From contig JADKJC010000002.1 in NCBI GenBank assembly GCA_016722465.1, forward strand, positions 1,130,501-1,194,500: DNA of 64,000 bases, in the 5' to 3' direction. Of the stretch, positions 1 to 8,699 are shown in pieces. The DNA is from Chitinophagaceae bacterium (GTDB lineage: Bacteria > Bacteroidota > Bacteroidia > Chitinophagales > Chitinophagaceae). Positions within the stretch are counted from its first letter, which is position 1, and each line of letters starts with the position of its first letter. The position numbers and the translations under genes are program-made. The notes under the pieces were generated by a model. The model saw only the letters and a program-made list of their open reading frames with translations, did not search any database and was not told the DNA's origin.

Positions 1-1
1 A

Positions 2-640
2 CGGTTGCAATTTATAAATGATATCAACCATTGTGTTGCCGATATTTTTATAGAAGCCATCATCGAAAAAGTGGAAGCTAAGGTGGGCATCTTCAACCAG
101 CTGTCTGCCCTCAATGATCCCGATGCCATTTTTGCAAGCAATACTTCTTCGCTTTCCATATCAGCCATTCAACAACACATGAAAAAACCGGAAAGAGTTG
201 CAGGCATGCATTTTTTTAATCCGGCTCCCATTATGAAACTGGTGGAAGTGGTGAAGGGAGAACAGACCAGCGACAGCACCGCACAAAGCATTTATGAACT
301 TTGCAAAAAAATGAATAAAGTGCCGGTAATGTGCAAGGATGCACCGGGCTTTATCGTAAACCGTGTGGCAAGGCATTATTATTTAGAAGCGATGAAGATG
401 GTGGAGATGGGAATGGCTACCTATGAAAAGGTGGATGCCATTATGGAAGCAACCGGTTTTAAAATGGGGCCATTCAGGCTAATGGACCTGATCGGCATGG
501 ACATCAATCTCGCTGTATCAAAAAGCATTTATAATGCATTTGACCAGGAAGAAAGGTTTAAACCTTCGGCTATACAAACAGATAAAGTAGCAAAAGGTGA
601 ATTGGGCAGGAAGACAGGAAAAGGGTTTTATCAATATTAA
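2..640 (+). CDS. 3-hydroxybutyryl-CoA dehydrogenase, C-terminal part (5' end outside window)
   Basis: NAD-dependent oxidation of 3-hydroxyacyl-CoA in fatty-acid or butyrate-type metabolism, cytosolic. The visible 212 residues start inside the Rossmann domain. They show the SNTSSLSI segment, the conserved MHFFNPAPIMKLVEV block around the catalytic histidine, and the C-terminal dimerisation domain with APGFIVNR and MGPFRLMDLIGMD. The frame is open to the left edge, and the nucleotide-binding GxGxxG is missing, so the gene is cut by the window and the TTG at position 5 is not a real start. The protein ends in GRKTGKGFYQY, the normal end of this family. Family identity is firm; the exact substrate (hydroxybutyryl versus longer acyl-CoA) is inferred. 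Confidence 0.9.
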   Translation, partial: RLQFINDINHCVADIFIEAIIEKVEAKVGIFNQLSALNDPDAIFASNTSSLSISAIQQHMKKPERVAGMHFFNPAPIMKLVEVVKGEQTSDSTAQSIYELCKKMNKVPVMCKDAPGFIVNRVARHYYLEAMKMVEMGMATYEKVDAIMEATGFKMGPFRLMDLIGMDINLAVSKSIYNAFDQEERFKPSAIQTDKVAKGELGRKTGKGFYQY

Positions 641-690
641 TTTACTCATTGTAATGCAGAAGTAGCAAGAGGCATGCGCTCTTTCAACTT

Positions 691-713
691 TCAATTTTCA
701 ATTTTCAATTTTA
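691..713. repeat. Short tandem repeat of TCAATTTT units between genes
   Basis: Three successive TCAATTTT-like units just upstream of the epimerase start. Related low-complexity phrases occur in other gaps of this window (about 2908, 7022, 13470 and 15386), so this is a dispersed intergenic sequence type rather than a site specific to this gene. Confidence 0.5.
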
Positions 714-717
714 CAAA

Positions 718-1701
718 ATGATCTTAGTTACAGGCGGCGCAGGTTTAGTAGGCAGAGAATTGATTGCCCAGTTACTGGCAAAGGGAGAACATGTAACTGC
801 TATCTACAATAAAACATTCCTTCCAAGTTTTGATTCACCGCTGTTGCTGCAATTTCAGTGTAATATTTTGGATGTGGCCGGACTGGAAGATATCATGGAA
901 CAGCAACACATTCAACAGGTTTATCATTGTGCAGCCATTGTAACTTTTAATCCCTCCCGAAAGCAGGAGCTTTTTAAGATAAATATTGAGGGCACAGCCA
1001 ACGTGGTGAATGCAGCCATCAATACAGGTGTAAAAAAACTGGTGCATGTAAGTTCGGTGGCAGCGCTTGGCCGGATCAGGGAGAACGGACCAATTAATGA
1101 AACCATGAACTGGACCGGAGAAACCAGCAACAGCAATTATGGTAAAAGTAAATACCTGGGTGAGCTGGAAGTATGGCGGGGTATTGGCGAAGGCCTGGAA
1201 GCGGTGATGGTAAATCCAACGATTATTTTGGGCAATGGCGACTGGGAAGCAGGCAGCTCAAAGATCTTTAAAACCGTGCATGATGAATTTCCCTGGTATG
1301 CAGATGGTGTTACTGGTTTTGTAGATGTACGGGATGTGGTAAAAGCAATGATTGCATTAATGGAAAGCGATGTAAACGCACAGCGTTTTATCATCAGTGC
1401 AGAGAACAGGAGTTACCAGGATGTTTTTAACCTGATTGCAACTGCTTTTGGTAAAAAACAACCCAAAAAAAAAGTTACCCCGTTGCTTTCAGAAATTGTA
1501 TGGCGACTGGAAGCCATCAAAAGTTTATTCACCGGCAATGATCCGCTGGTAACAAAAGAAACTGCTGCAACAGCCCTTACAAAAGCTTATTTCGACAACA
1601 GTAAACTGGGCAAATTTTTACCCGGCTTTACGTATACCAATATTGAAAATACAATAATACATACCTGTGCTCTTTTGCAACAAAAGCTTAACAGGCATTG
1701 A
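718..1701 (+). CDS. NAD-dependent epimerase/dehydratase family protein (extended SDR)
   Basis: A 327-residue extended short-chain dehydrogenase, probably an oxidoreductase or epimerase acting on a sugar-nucleotide or sterol/flavonol-like substrate. Seen: the N-terminal nucleotide-binding motif VTGGAGLVG (residues 4-12), an HCAA segment after beta-4, VSSVAALG, and the catalytic YGKSK (Tyr and Lys) near residues 141-145. The sequence is closest in style to the 3-beta-hydroxysteroid dehydrogenase/dihydroflavonol reductase branch. The ATG at 718 is the only suitable start and directly precedes the dinucleotide-binding strand. It stands alone between an acyl-CoA dehydrogenase and a secreted protein, so context does not give the substrate. 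Confidence 0.85.
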   Translation: MILVTGGAGLVGRELIAQLLAKGEHVTAIYNKTFLPSFDSPLLLQFQCNILDVAGLEDIMEQQHIQQVYHCAAIVTFNPSRKQELFKINIEGTANVVNAAINTGVKKLVHVSSVAALGRIRENGPINETMNWTGETSNSNYGKSKYLGELEVWRGIGEGLEAVMVNPTIILGNGDWEAGSSKIFKTVHDEFPWYADGVTGFVDVRDVVKAMIALMESDVNAQRFIISAENRSYQDVFNLIATAFGKKQPKKKVTPLLSEIVWRLEAIKSLFTGNDPLVTKETAATALTKAYFDNSKLGKFLPGFTYTNIENTIIHTCALLQQKLNRH

Positions 1702-1738
1702 TGTATTTTCGCCACCTCACTGAAAAATAAATTAACGG

Positions 1739-2836
1739 ATGAAAAAAAATATAGCTGCTCTTGCAACCATCTTTATATCAGCCATTGCGTTTGCACAGTC
1801 CACATCATTCAACATCACCGGGAAAATTATTGATGCCACCACCAAAGCACCGATGCTGGGAGCTTCAGTATTTGCACAGAATACAACATTGGGTACCGCC
1901 ACTGGCGCAGATGGCATGTTCACACTTTGGTTGCCAAATGGCGGCTACGATCTGGTGGTTACTTTTACCGGTTACGAAACCGTGAGCAGGAGAATTACCA
2001 CTGCAGATGCCGTTGACAGGAACATGGTAATTGAACTGAAGCAGAAAGAAAAAGCAATGGAAGAAGTTTCCATAAAATCCAGCAATGAAATAAAAGACGG
2101 GCTGGCAAAATATGGTGATTTTTTTATGGAGAATTTTATTGGTAAAACCATCAACAGCAAACAATGCGTCATCATCAATAAAGAAGCATTGAAATTCTAT
2201 TTCTCTAAAAAAAGAAACCGTTTAAAAATACTTACATCAGAGCCCCTCGAAATTGAGAACACAGCCCTGGGTTATAAAATAAAATATACACTGGATTCTT
2301 TTACACACGACTATACTACGCAGGTAAGCACTTTTACCGGTTATCCCCTGTTTGAAGAAATGCAAACAGCAGATCTTAACCAGGCTGCTGCCTGGAAAGC
2401 AAACCGAATTGCTGCCTATAAAGGTTCTATCCTTCATTTTATGAGGAGTACCTACAACCAACAATTGAAAGAAGAAGGTTTTGAAATACAGTTCATCGTT
2501 AAGAACAATGATGCAGATACCGCCATTAAAGGGCTTAACTTTTATGCCGCTTTAAATTATAGCAGGGACGACAGCACCAAACTGGTGGAGATCAGTCCTA
2601 ACCAACCCAATGTGGCAGTGCTGTATAAAAATGAATTGCCAGGGAAAGATTATACCGACCTGAATGAGGATGCACCCAAAAAGTTTGAGTTGTCAATTAT
2701 TACCATTCCTGTAATGCAGGCCATCGGCATTGAACAGAATGGATTTTATTATGACCAGAATGATATTGGCATCAGTGGTTACTGGAGCTGGGAAAAAGTA
2801 GCAGACATGTTGCCGTATGATTTTAAGGCAGAGTAA
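1739..2836 (+). CDS. Secreted protein with N-terminal carboxypeptidase-like regulatory (CarboxypepD_reg) domain
   Basis: 365 residues. An N-terminal signal peptide ends near FAQS (residue about 20). It is followed by a beta-sandwich of the carboxypeptidase regulatory-like type (about residues 24-105) with the usual GKIIDATTKAPMLGASVF opening and a YDLVVTFTGYE strand. The remaining 250 residues have no family I can name. In Bacteroidota such domains sit at the front of outer-membrane receptors and of exported proteins of unknown role; here no beta-barrel follows. Probably periplasmic or attached to the outer membrane. No operon partner: 37 bases separate it from the gene before, and the next gene is convergent. 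Confidence 0.75.
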   Translation: MKKNIAALATIFISAIAFAQSTSFNITGKIIDATTKAPMLGASVFAQNTTLGTATGADGMFTLWLPNGGYDLVVTFTGYETVSRRITTADAVDRNMVIELKQKEKAMEEVSIKSSNEIKDGLAKYGDFFMENFIGKTINSKQCVIINKEALKFYFSKKRNRLKILTSEPLEIENTALGYKIKYTLDSFTHDYTTQVSTFTGYPLFEEMQTADLNQAAAWKANRIAAYKGSILHFMRSTYNQQLKEEGFEIQFIVKNNDADTAIKGLNFYAALNYSRDDSTKLVEISPNQPNVAVLYKNELPGKDYTDLNEDAPKKFELSIITIPVMQAIGIEQNGFYYDQNDIGISGYWSWEKVADMLPYDFKAE

Positions 2837-2924
2837 AAAAAAATATTGATTTGCTAATCTTATAAACTCGAAGCATCCTGACAAATGCAGGTACCCAAAA
2901 CAATATTCAACTTTCAATTATCAA

Positions 2925-3869
2925 TTATTTATCCATCACTTTTTTCCACAACTCCGGGATCCTTTTAATCCATACAAATTCCCTTCTTGCTATACTAACC
3001 TCCTGTGCAGGTGCTCCTAAATAAGTTTTGTTTCCTTCTACCGAAGAGGCGATGGCACTTCTCCCCAGCAACACAGCATTCTCCCCTACAGTAAGTGTTT
3101 TGTTGATGGCAACCTGCCCCCATAGGGTAACGCCGTCTTTTATTTCTGTACAGCCGCCTACTATTACCTGTGCAGCGAACAAACAATTTTTCCCGATCAC
3201 TGTATCATGGCCTATATGCACCATATTATCAAACTTGGTGCCTTCACCAATGATTGTATCATGACTTACCCCCCGGTCAATGGTACAGTTGGCACCGATC
3301 TCTACAAAATCTTTAATGATAACACGTCCGCCGCTGGGCATTTTTTTATACCAGAGTGCCCTGTCTTTTTTTCCATTGTAATAAAATGCATCACTGCCAA
3401 TTACCGTGCCTGCCTGAATCACTACATGGTTGCCGATGATGCAATTATCTAAAATGGTTACGGCTGGATGAATGATACAATTGTTACCGATACGTACATT
3501 GTTACCAACGAAAGTATTGGGATAGATGAAAGTATTTTCGCCGATCACTGCCGTATCACTGATCATTTTGGATGAAGGGGTGAATGGATTAAAGTGGTTC
3601 ACAATTTTACAATAGGCTTCAAATGGATTATCTGTTACCAGCAATGCCTTGCCCTCTGGGAAATCAGTTTGCTTATTGATGATGATAAATGTAGCAGCGC
3701 TGTTGATGCATTTATCATAGTACTTGGGATGATCTACAAATACCAGGTCACCTTTTTCCACCCGGTGTATTTCATTAATGCCAGTTGCACATAATGTATC
3801 ATCACCAATCAGTTCAGCATTGATGAATTCGGCCAGCCATTTTACAGAAACAGGAGAAGGAAATTGCAT
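2925..3869 (-). CDS. lpxD: UDP-3-O-(3-hydroxyacyl)glucosamine N-acyltransferase (LpxD)
   Basis: Adds the N-linked hydroxyacyl chain during lipid A synthesis, a cytosolic trimeric enzyme. Seen: an N-terminal UDP-binding domain, then a left-handed beta-helix built of hexapeptide repeats (about residues 100-270), and the [10 protein letters not shown] segment carrying the catalytic histidine. I chose the ATG at 3869 ([15 protein letters not shown]); a longer open frame upstream is AT-rich, hydrophobic and unlike the family. The resulting 314 residues are slightly short of the usual 340, mainly at the C-terminus. Bacteroidota often carry more than one LpxD-like protein, so this may be the secondary copy. 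No lipid A neighbours are present here. Confidence 0.85.
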   Translation of the reverse strand: MQFPSPVSVKWLAEFINAELIGDDTLCATGINEIHRVEKGDLVFVDHPKYYDKCINSAATFIIINKQTDFPEGKALLVTDNPFEAYCKIVNHFNPFTPSSKMISDTAVIGENTFIYPNTFVGNNVRIGNNCIIHPAVTILDNCIIGNHVVIQAGTVIGSDAFYYNGKKDRALWYKKMPSGGRVIIKDFVEIGANCTIDRGVSHDTIIGEGTKFDNMVHIGHDTVIGKNCLFAAQVIVGGCTEIKDGVTLWGQVAINKTLTVGENAVLLGRSAIASSVEGNKTYLGAPAQEVSIARREFVWIKRIPELWKKVMDK

Positions 3870-4257
3870 GCAATAAGTTTTTTGTAAAGGTAATGTGCTT
3901 TCATTTTTACCCGTTAAATACTTCAACAGGCAGGAAAAGCAAAAAAAAATAAAAAAACTTTTAAAAAAAATTTTGCCTGTTTTTAACGGCAAAAGCTGTT
4001 ATACCTGTATCAAAAAAATCATTGGGCAAACAACAACGATCACTGCATTTGTAACAACAAAAAAAAACAACATCGGCTGAAACACACTGTTTACAATAGT
4101 TTCAACAATGCATCATTTTATAAACAGGATTAATCAGTTTAAAATAAAGTATACCAATACATCATTACCGGTTCATTTTAATACTTCAATCATACTGCCA
4201 TTATCCACAAACAATAACAAAATGTGAATAAAATAATTGTAATATTTTTTTTGTATC

Positions 4258-4299
4258 GGGAAATTTATTTTTAATATTGTGTAGGGAAATTTATTTCCC
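4258..4299. repeat. Direct repeat GGGAAATTTATTT, second copy part of a perfect hairpin
   Basis: GGGAAATTTATTT occurs at 4258-4270 and again at 4284-4296. The second copy continues to CCC, giving the palindrome GGGAAATTTATTTCCC at 4284-4299 (7-bp stem). This lies in a 540-base AT-rich gap between the divergent lpxD and pseudouridine synthase genes, in which I see no protein-coding frame. It may be an operator pair or part of an untranslated RNA that ends at the terminator-like hairpin at 4338-4356. Confidence 0.5.
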
Positions 4300-4337
4300 G
4301 GTACTTACTAACCCATTCATATAATAAAGCTCGACTG

Positions 4338-4356
4338 AAAAGCCGGGCTTTTTTAT
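4338..4356 (+). terminator. Terminator-like hairpin with T-run, no gene upstream on this strand
   Basis: AAAAGC, loop CGG, GCTTTT followed by more T. It looks like a small intrinsic terminator for plus-strand transcription, although the only upstream gene (lpxD) is on the other strand. It could end a short RNA starting around 4200-4280, or attenuate the leader of the following gene. Confidence 0.4.
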
Positions 4357-4409
4357 TTTTATTGAATGATGCAAATGGATTGTTCACCGCCTTCTTAAAT
4401 ATTTTTCTG

Positions 4410-4999
4410 TTGAATTACTACTGCTTTATTTACAAACCATTTAATGTGCTCAGCCAGTTTTCATCACAGGATGGCAAACAAACACTCAAAGATTTTTTTG
4501 ATGTACCCAATGATGTATATCCTGTTGGCCGGCTGGACTATGACAGTGAAGGATTACTGGTATTAACCAACGATAAAAAATTAAACCATGCATTGCTGAA
4601 TCCATTGCATGAACATGAAAGAGAATATTGGGTACAGGTAGATGGCTGCATTACCAAAGAAGCCCTGCACCAACTGCATCATGGAGTAACGATCACTGTT
4701 GAAGGCAAGCAATACAAAACAAAAAAATGCAAGGCAACAGTTTTTGAACCGGCACCTGTGGTGCCCGAAAGAAATCCACCGGTCCGTTTCAGAAAAATAT
4801 TCCAACCAGCTGGATCAAAATAAAATTAACAGAAGGCAAGAACAGGCAGGTTCGTAAAATGACTGCAGCCGTTGGCTTCCCAACTTTGAGATTGATCCGC
4901 CACCGCATAGAAAAGTGCAGCCTCGATGGATTAATGCCCGGGGAAATGCGGATATTTGAACAGAAAGAAATGTATCATTTACTGTCTCTAAATAAATAA
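4410..4999 (+). CDS. 23S rRNA pseudouridine synthase, RluE/RsuA-type, interrupted by a one-base frameshift
   Basis: Converts a specific uridine in 23S rRNA to pseudouridine. Seen: the RsuA-family opening [14 protein letters not shown], the catalytic block [16 protein letters not shown] with the active-site Asp, and in a second frame from 4796 the conserved end [15 protein letters not shown] and FPTLRLIR. The two halves join exactly if one A is added to the A5 run at 4793-4797, restoring [16 protein letters not shown]; the frame then ends at 4999, three bases before the next ATG. No ATG precedes the domain. TTG at 4410 ([11 protein letters not shown]) is the best start, with TTG at 4362 as an alternative. 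Probably a sequencing indel in an intact gene, because everything else is conserved. Confidence 0.8.
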
Positions 5000-5002
5000 A
5001 CG

Positions 5003-5491
5003 ATGCGGCCACTGGTAAAAGATGGATACGAGATCAATACCGATAAATCCAAACTGGACATTCCTTTTATTCACCAGTATTTATCAACTGCCTCCTATTG
5101 GGCTAAAAACATTCCTATTGAAATTTTAAAGCAAAGTATTGAGGGTTCGGTGTGTTTTGGGATGTATGATCTTCAACCGGGTTTTCCTGCTGGCAAACAG
5201 GTGGGCTTTGCAAGAATGATCAGCGACGGTGCCACTTTTGGCTACCTGGCCGATGTTTTCATCATTGATCAGCATCGGAGCAAAGGATTGAGCAAATGGC
5301 TGATGGAAGCAATCATCAATTACCCCGATTTTAAAACCCTGCGGCGGTGGATGCTGGCCACAAGGGATGCCCATGGTTTGTATAAACAATTTGGGTTTAC
5401 CGAACTGGATAAACCGGAACGCATCATGCAGCGGTTAAAGCCCAATCCATATCCTTTGACGGAAGAAAAAAATGATTCAATCAAAGAATGA
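5003..5491 (+). CDS. GNAT family N-acetyltransferase
   Basis: 162 residues with the GNAT fold. VGFARMISDGATFGYLADVF gives strands beta-3/4, and the acetyl-CoA-binding segment DQHRSKGLSKWLM corresponds to the R/Q-x-x-G-x-G/A pyrophosphate loop. The C-terminal strand is LYKQFGF with the usual Tyr/Phe pattern. Substrate unknown. The ATG lies 3 bases after the stop of the pseudouridine synthase, so the two are probably co-transcribed and translationally coupled. Confidence 0.85.
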   Translation: MRPLVKDGYEINTDKSKLDIPFIHQYLSTASYWAKNIPIEILKQSIEGSVCFGMYDLQPGFPAGKQVGFARMISDGATFGYLADVFIIDQHRSKGLSKWLMEAIINYPDFKTLRRWMLATRDAHGLYKQFGFTELDKPERIMQRLKPNPYPLTEEKNDSIKE

Positions 5492-5603
5492 ACTCAATAC
5501 CGGTTCTTTTCGCTGCTGGAGCGACATTGGCATACAGCAAATAGAATAAAGAATATAGTTTTTTGATAATTGCACAGCTTAACTTGCAGCCTAAATATTT
5601 ACA

Positions 5604-6479
5604 ATGCTTAAATCAATGACCGGTTTTGGAAGAGCCGAACAAACAGTCAACGACAAAACGTTCCTGGTAGAGATAAAATCTCTTAACGGCAAACAGTTTG
5701 AAATGCAGCTTCGCCTGCCACCATTGCTGAGGCCTTATGAGTTTGATATCAGGAGTATTTTGCAGGAGCAGTTGGTACGTGGCACCATTGATTGCAATGT
5801 CAGCATCAAACAAAATGGCACTTCCAAGCCTGTTGTAATTAATACAGATTTAATCAAAGCCTATTACCAGCAAATTGAAACACTTGCCGGCGAATTGAAA
5901 ATAGATACCAACTCCGTGCTGAGCGCTTTGCTGCGTTTGCCGGAAGTGGTAACGCCTACCAATGATGTACTGAGTGATACCGATTTTGAAGAATTCAAAA
6001 AAGTATTACTGACCGCATTGGGAGAACTGAACAACCACAGGGAAGAAGAAGGTGCCAGCCTGGAGAAAGACCTGTACAAACGAATTACCAATATCAATGC
6101 ACAGGAAGAAGCCATTGTAAAACTGGAGCCCAACCGCATTAAAAGAATAAGAGAAGAGATCACACAATTGCTGGAAGCACATGTAGGAAAAGAAAATTAT
6201 GATGGCAACCGCCTGGAGCAGGAGCTCATCTACTACATTGAAAAGATAGACATACATGAAGAGCAGGTTCGGCTGAAACAGCACTGTGAATATTTCAGGA
6301 GCCTGCTGGCCAACACGGAGGATTCAAAAGGAAAGAAACTGTCATTCATCATCCAGGAAATTGGCAGGGAAATCAATACTACCGGCAGCAAAGCTTATGA
6401 TGCTGACATACAAAAATGTGTGGTAACCATGAAGGATGAACTGGAGAAAGCGAAGGAGCAGGTACTGAATGTGCTATAG
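5604..6479 (+). CDS. yicC: YicC/YloC family endoribonuclease
   Basis: 291 residues, the normal family length. N-terminal signature MLKSMTGFGRAE and C-terminal DUF1732-type region with NRLEQELIYYIEKIDI-E and a TTGSKAYD motif near the end (about residue 258). Known members (YicC, YloC) are metal-dependent endoribonucleases that influence mRNA and small RNA turnover in the cytosol. A 110-base gap precedes it. The gldH gene begins 48 bases downstream, so the two may share a transcript. Confidence 0.9.
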   Translation: MLKSMTGFGRAEQTVNDKTFLVEIKSLNGKQFEMQLRLPPLLRPYEFDIRSILQEQLVRGTIDCNVSIKQNGTSKPVVINTDLIKAYYQQIETLAGELKIDTNSVLSALLRLPEVVTPTNDVLSDTDFEEFKKVLLTALGELNNHREEEGASLEKDLYKRITNINAQEEAIVKLEPNRIKRIREEITQLLEAHVGKENYDGNRLEQELIYYIEKIDIHEEQVRLKQHCEYFRSLLANTEDSKGKKLSFIIQEIGREINTTGSKAYDADIQKCVVTMKDELEKAKEQVLNVL

Positions 6480-6527
6480 TTTAATGGTTTATTAGTTTAT
6501 TTGTAATTGGATCAACGTTTATCATTG

Positions 6528-7019
6528 ATGAGAATATCATTTTTAAATCTTTTGAAACCGGCAGTATGGCTGCTGATGATTGGTACCTTTTTCACAGCCT
6601 GTAACAGGCTGGATATATATGAAAAAAACATTTCGGTACCAGACTACAAATGGCAGTACGCTTTTCAGCCAGGTTTTGATTTTGACATCACCGACACAGC
6701 ATCCCAATACAACATATTCATTGTACTGCGCCATACGGATAGCTACCGCTACAATAACATATGGCTGAATGTTGGCATTAAGGCTCCCGGCGATACTGCC
6801 ACTACCGCTCAGCGTTTAGATTTGCAGCTTGGCAATGATGTAAAAGGATGGGAAGGTACGGGCATGGATGATATCTGGGAAGTAAGAAGACCTGCTACCA
6901 AAGCCCCCGTTCAATTTAAAAAACCGGGTACTTATCATTTTACCATTGCGCAAGTCATGAGGGAGAATCCATTGCCAAATGTGATGAGTGTGGGAGTAAG
7001 AGTAGAAAGGGTGAAGTAA
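6528..7019 (+). CDS. gldH: Gliding motility lipoprotein GldH
   Basis: 163 residues from the ATG at 6528; an in-frame TTG at 6507 is less likely. The signal peptide ends in a lipobox FFTAC (Cys about residue 24), so the protein is lipid-anchored and exported. After it come the GldH hallmarks: NRLDIYEKNISVPDYKW, the FDITDT segment and NIWLNVGI. GldH is needed for the Bacteroidota gliding/T9SS apparatus in flavobacteria, where it is an outer-membrane-associated lipoprotein. T9SS client domains elsewhere in the window agree with this. Confidence 0.85.
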   Translation: MRISFLNLLKPAVWLLMIGTFFTACNRLDIYEKNISVPDYKWQYAFQPGFDFDITDTASQYNIFIVLRHTDSYRYNNIWLNVGIKAPGDTATTAQRLDLQLGNDVKGWEGTGMDDIWEVRRPATKAPVQFKKPGTYHFTIAQVMRENPLPNVMSVGVRVERVK

Positions 7020-7123
7020 GATTGTGAATAGTGAATTGTCAATAGCAGATCATATACAATTCATATTTAGCCTTGCAGCAAGCGCATTATTTATTCAGTT
7101 TCGCTTTATATTCTTATACTGAG

Positions 7124-8662
7124 ATGCCACTCTCCTCATATAAAACAAAAAAACTCCGCTTCGTATTCATCGTATACTGGTTTTTACTGGCATACATTGT
7201 GGCAGCATTGGTATGGTGGTTCATTGAACTGAATAACCAGAACCGGCAAATGACCACCCATGATATCAGCCAGTTGAAAAAAGAAGCTCCCGGGTATATT
7301 GAAGAAACACAAAAGATCATCGAAAAAGAAAAAAGAAAAACAGCCCAGTACATCGGTGAAGGCTCCGTATTCTTTTTAGTGATCATGGCAGGCGCTTTCT
7401 TTATCTTCAGGGCGGTAAGGCGCCAATTAAGAGCAGGCCAGCAGCAGCAGAACTTTATGATGGCCATTACCCATGAATTAAAAACTCCAATTGCCGTTAC
7501 CAAACTCAATTTAGAAACATTGTTCAAAAGAAAACTGGACGAAGCCCAGACGCAAAAGCTGCTGCTGAAAAGCATCCAGGAAACTAACCGGCTGAATGCA
7601 TTGTGCAATAACATTTTACTGGTATCTCAAATTGAAGACCACCGTTATAATATTACAAAAGAAGCCATCAGCCTTTCAGTATTGGCACAGGGCTGTATAA
7701 ATGAATTCAGCAGCCGGTTTCCACAACATGCTTACCATGCCGTTATTACGGATGATATATTTATCAAAGGCGATCAACTGTTGCTGCAGTTGGCCATTAA
7801 TAATTTAGTTGACAATGCCACCAAGTATTCAGGCAAAGAATCCGCCATTACTATATCGCTTACCGAAGAGGCCGGCAAAATAAAACTGGCTGTAATAGAT
7901 GAAGGCAAGGGCGTTGCAGATGCAGACATTGACCATTCACCATTGACCATTCACCACATGAATCAGCAAAAACTTTCCATACTACTCGTAGAAGATGAAG
8001 AAAACCTGCAGGAAGCACTTAAGCTGAACCTGGAATTGGAAGACTATGAAGTAACCAGTGCCTGGAACGGTGTGGAAGCACTGGACCTGGTGCAGAAAGA
8101 ACATTTTGACCTGATGATTCTGGATGTGATGCTGCCGGAACTGGATGGCATCAGTGTTTGTGAAACCATCCGCCTGCAAAACAATGAGATTCCAATACTC
8201 ATCCTAAGTGCCAAAAACAGCAGTGCCGACAGGGTATTGGGTTTAAAAAAAGGAGCCGATGACTACCTGACCAAACCTTTCAACCTGGAAGAATTGTTAT
8301 TACGTGTAAGCAAACTGCTGCAAAAAAGCAAACAGCTCACTGCAAGAAAACCGGTAGAGCAGGTATACTCTTTTGGGAAGAACAAGATTGATTTCAGTTC
8401 ACTGGAATGTACTACCAAGGATGGCAGCAAGATCACCCTTACCAAAAAAGAAATCATGCTGCTGAAGCTGCTGATAGAAAACAAGAATGAAGTAGTGACA
8501 AGGGAAAAAATATTGCAATCAGTATGGGGCTACAATGTGTACCCTACTACCAGGACCATTGATAATTTCATTTTGAATTTCAGGAAATATTTTGAGGAAG
8601 ACAGCCGCAATCCAAAGTATTTTCATTCAATAAGAGGTATTGGATATAAGTTTACGGAATAA
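7124..8662 (+). CDS. Truncated sensor histidine kinase fused in frame to an OmpR/PhoB-family response regulator
   Basis: 512 residues from the ATG at 7124. Kinase part: two membrane segments (about residues 12-35 and 80-100) around a short periplasmic loop, a HisKA domain with the phospho-accepting His in ITHELKTPIAV, the N box LVDNATKYS, and a G1-like DEGKGV. The ATP lid and G2 boxes (FxxF, GTGLGL) that should follow are absent. The chain runs through a 14-bp tandem repeat (about 7929-7957, encoding DIDHSPLTIHHM) straight into a complete regulator, which begins at what would be its own ATG at 7958. The regulator has the receiver Asp in LMILDVMLPE, the Lys in DDYLTKPF, and a C-terminal winged helix. 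Two adjacent genes seem to have been joined by a deletion of about 200 bases, either real or an assembly collapse. Confidence 0.8.
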   Translation: MPLSSYKTKKLRFVFIVYWFLLAYIVAALVWWFIELNNQNRQMTTHDISQLKKEAPGYIEETQKIIEKEKRKTAQYIGEGSVFFLVIMAGAFFIFRAVRRQLRAGQQQQNFMMAITHELKTPIAVTKLNLETLFKRKLDEAQTQKLLLKSIQETNRLNALCNNILLVSQIEDHRYNITKEAISLSVLAQGCINEFSSRFPQHAYHAVITDDIFIKGDQLLLQLAINNLVDNATKYSGKESAITISLTEEAGKIKLAVIDEGKGVADADIDHSPLTIHHMNQQKLSILLVEDEENLQEALKLNLELEDYEVTSAWNGVEALDLVQKEHFDLMILDVMLPELDGISVCETIRLQNNEIPILILSAKNSSADRVLGLKKGADDYLTKPFNLEELLLRVSKLLQKSKQLTARKPVEQVYSFGKNKIDFSSLECTTKDGSKITLTKKEIMLLKLLIENKNEVVTREKILQSVWGYNVYPTTRTIDNFILNFRKYFEEDSRNPKYFHSIRGIGYKFTE

Positions 8663-8699
8663 GTACCGGGGCACTCCGGGCCACCTGAACCGTTAAATA

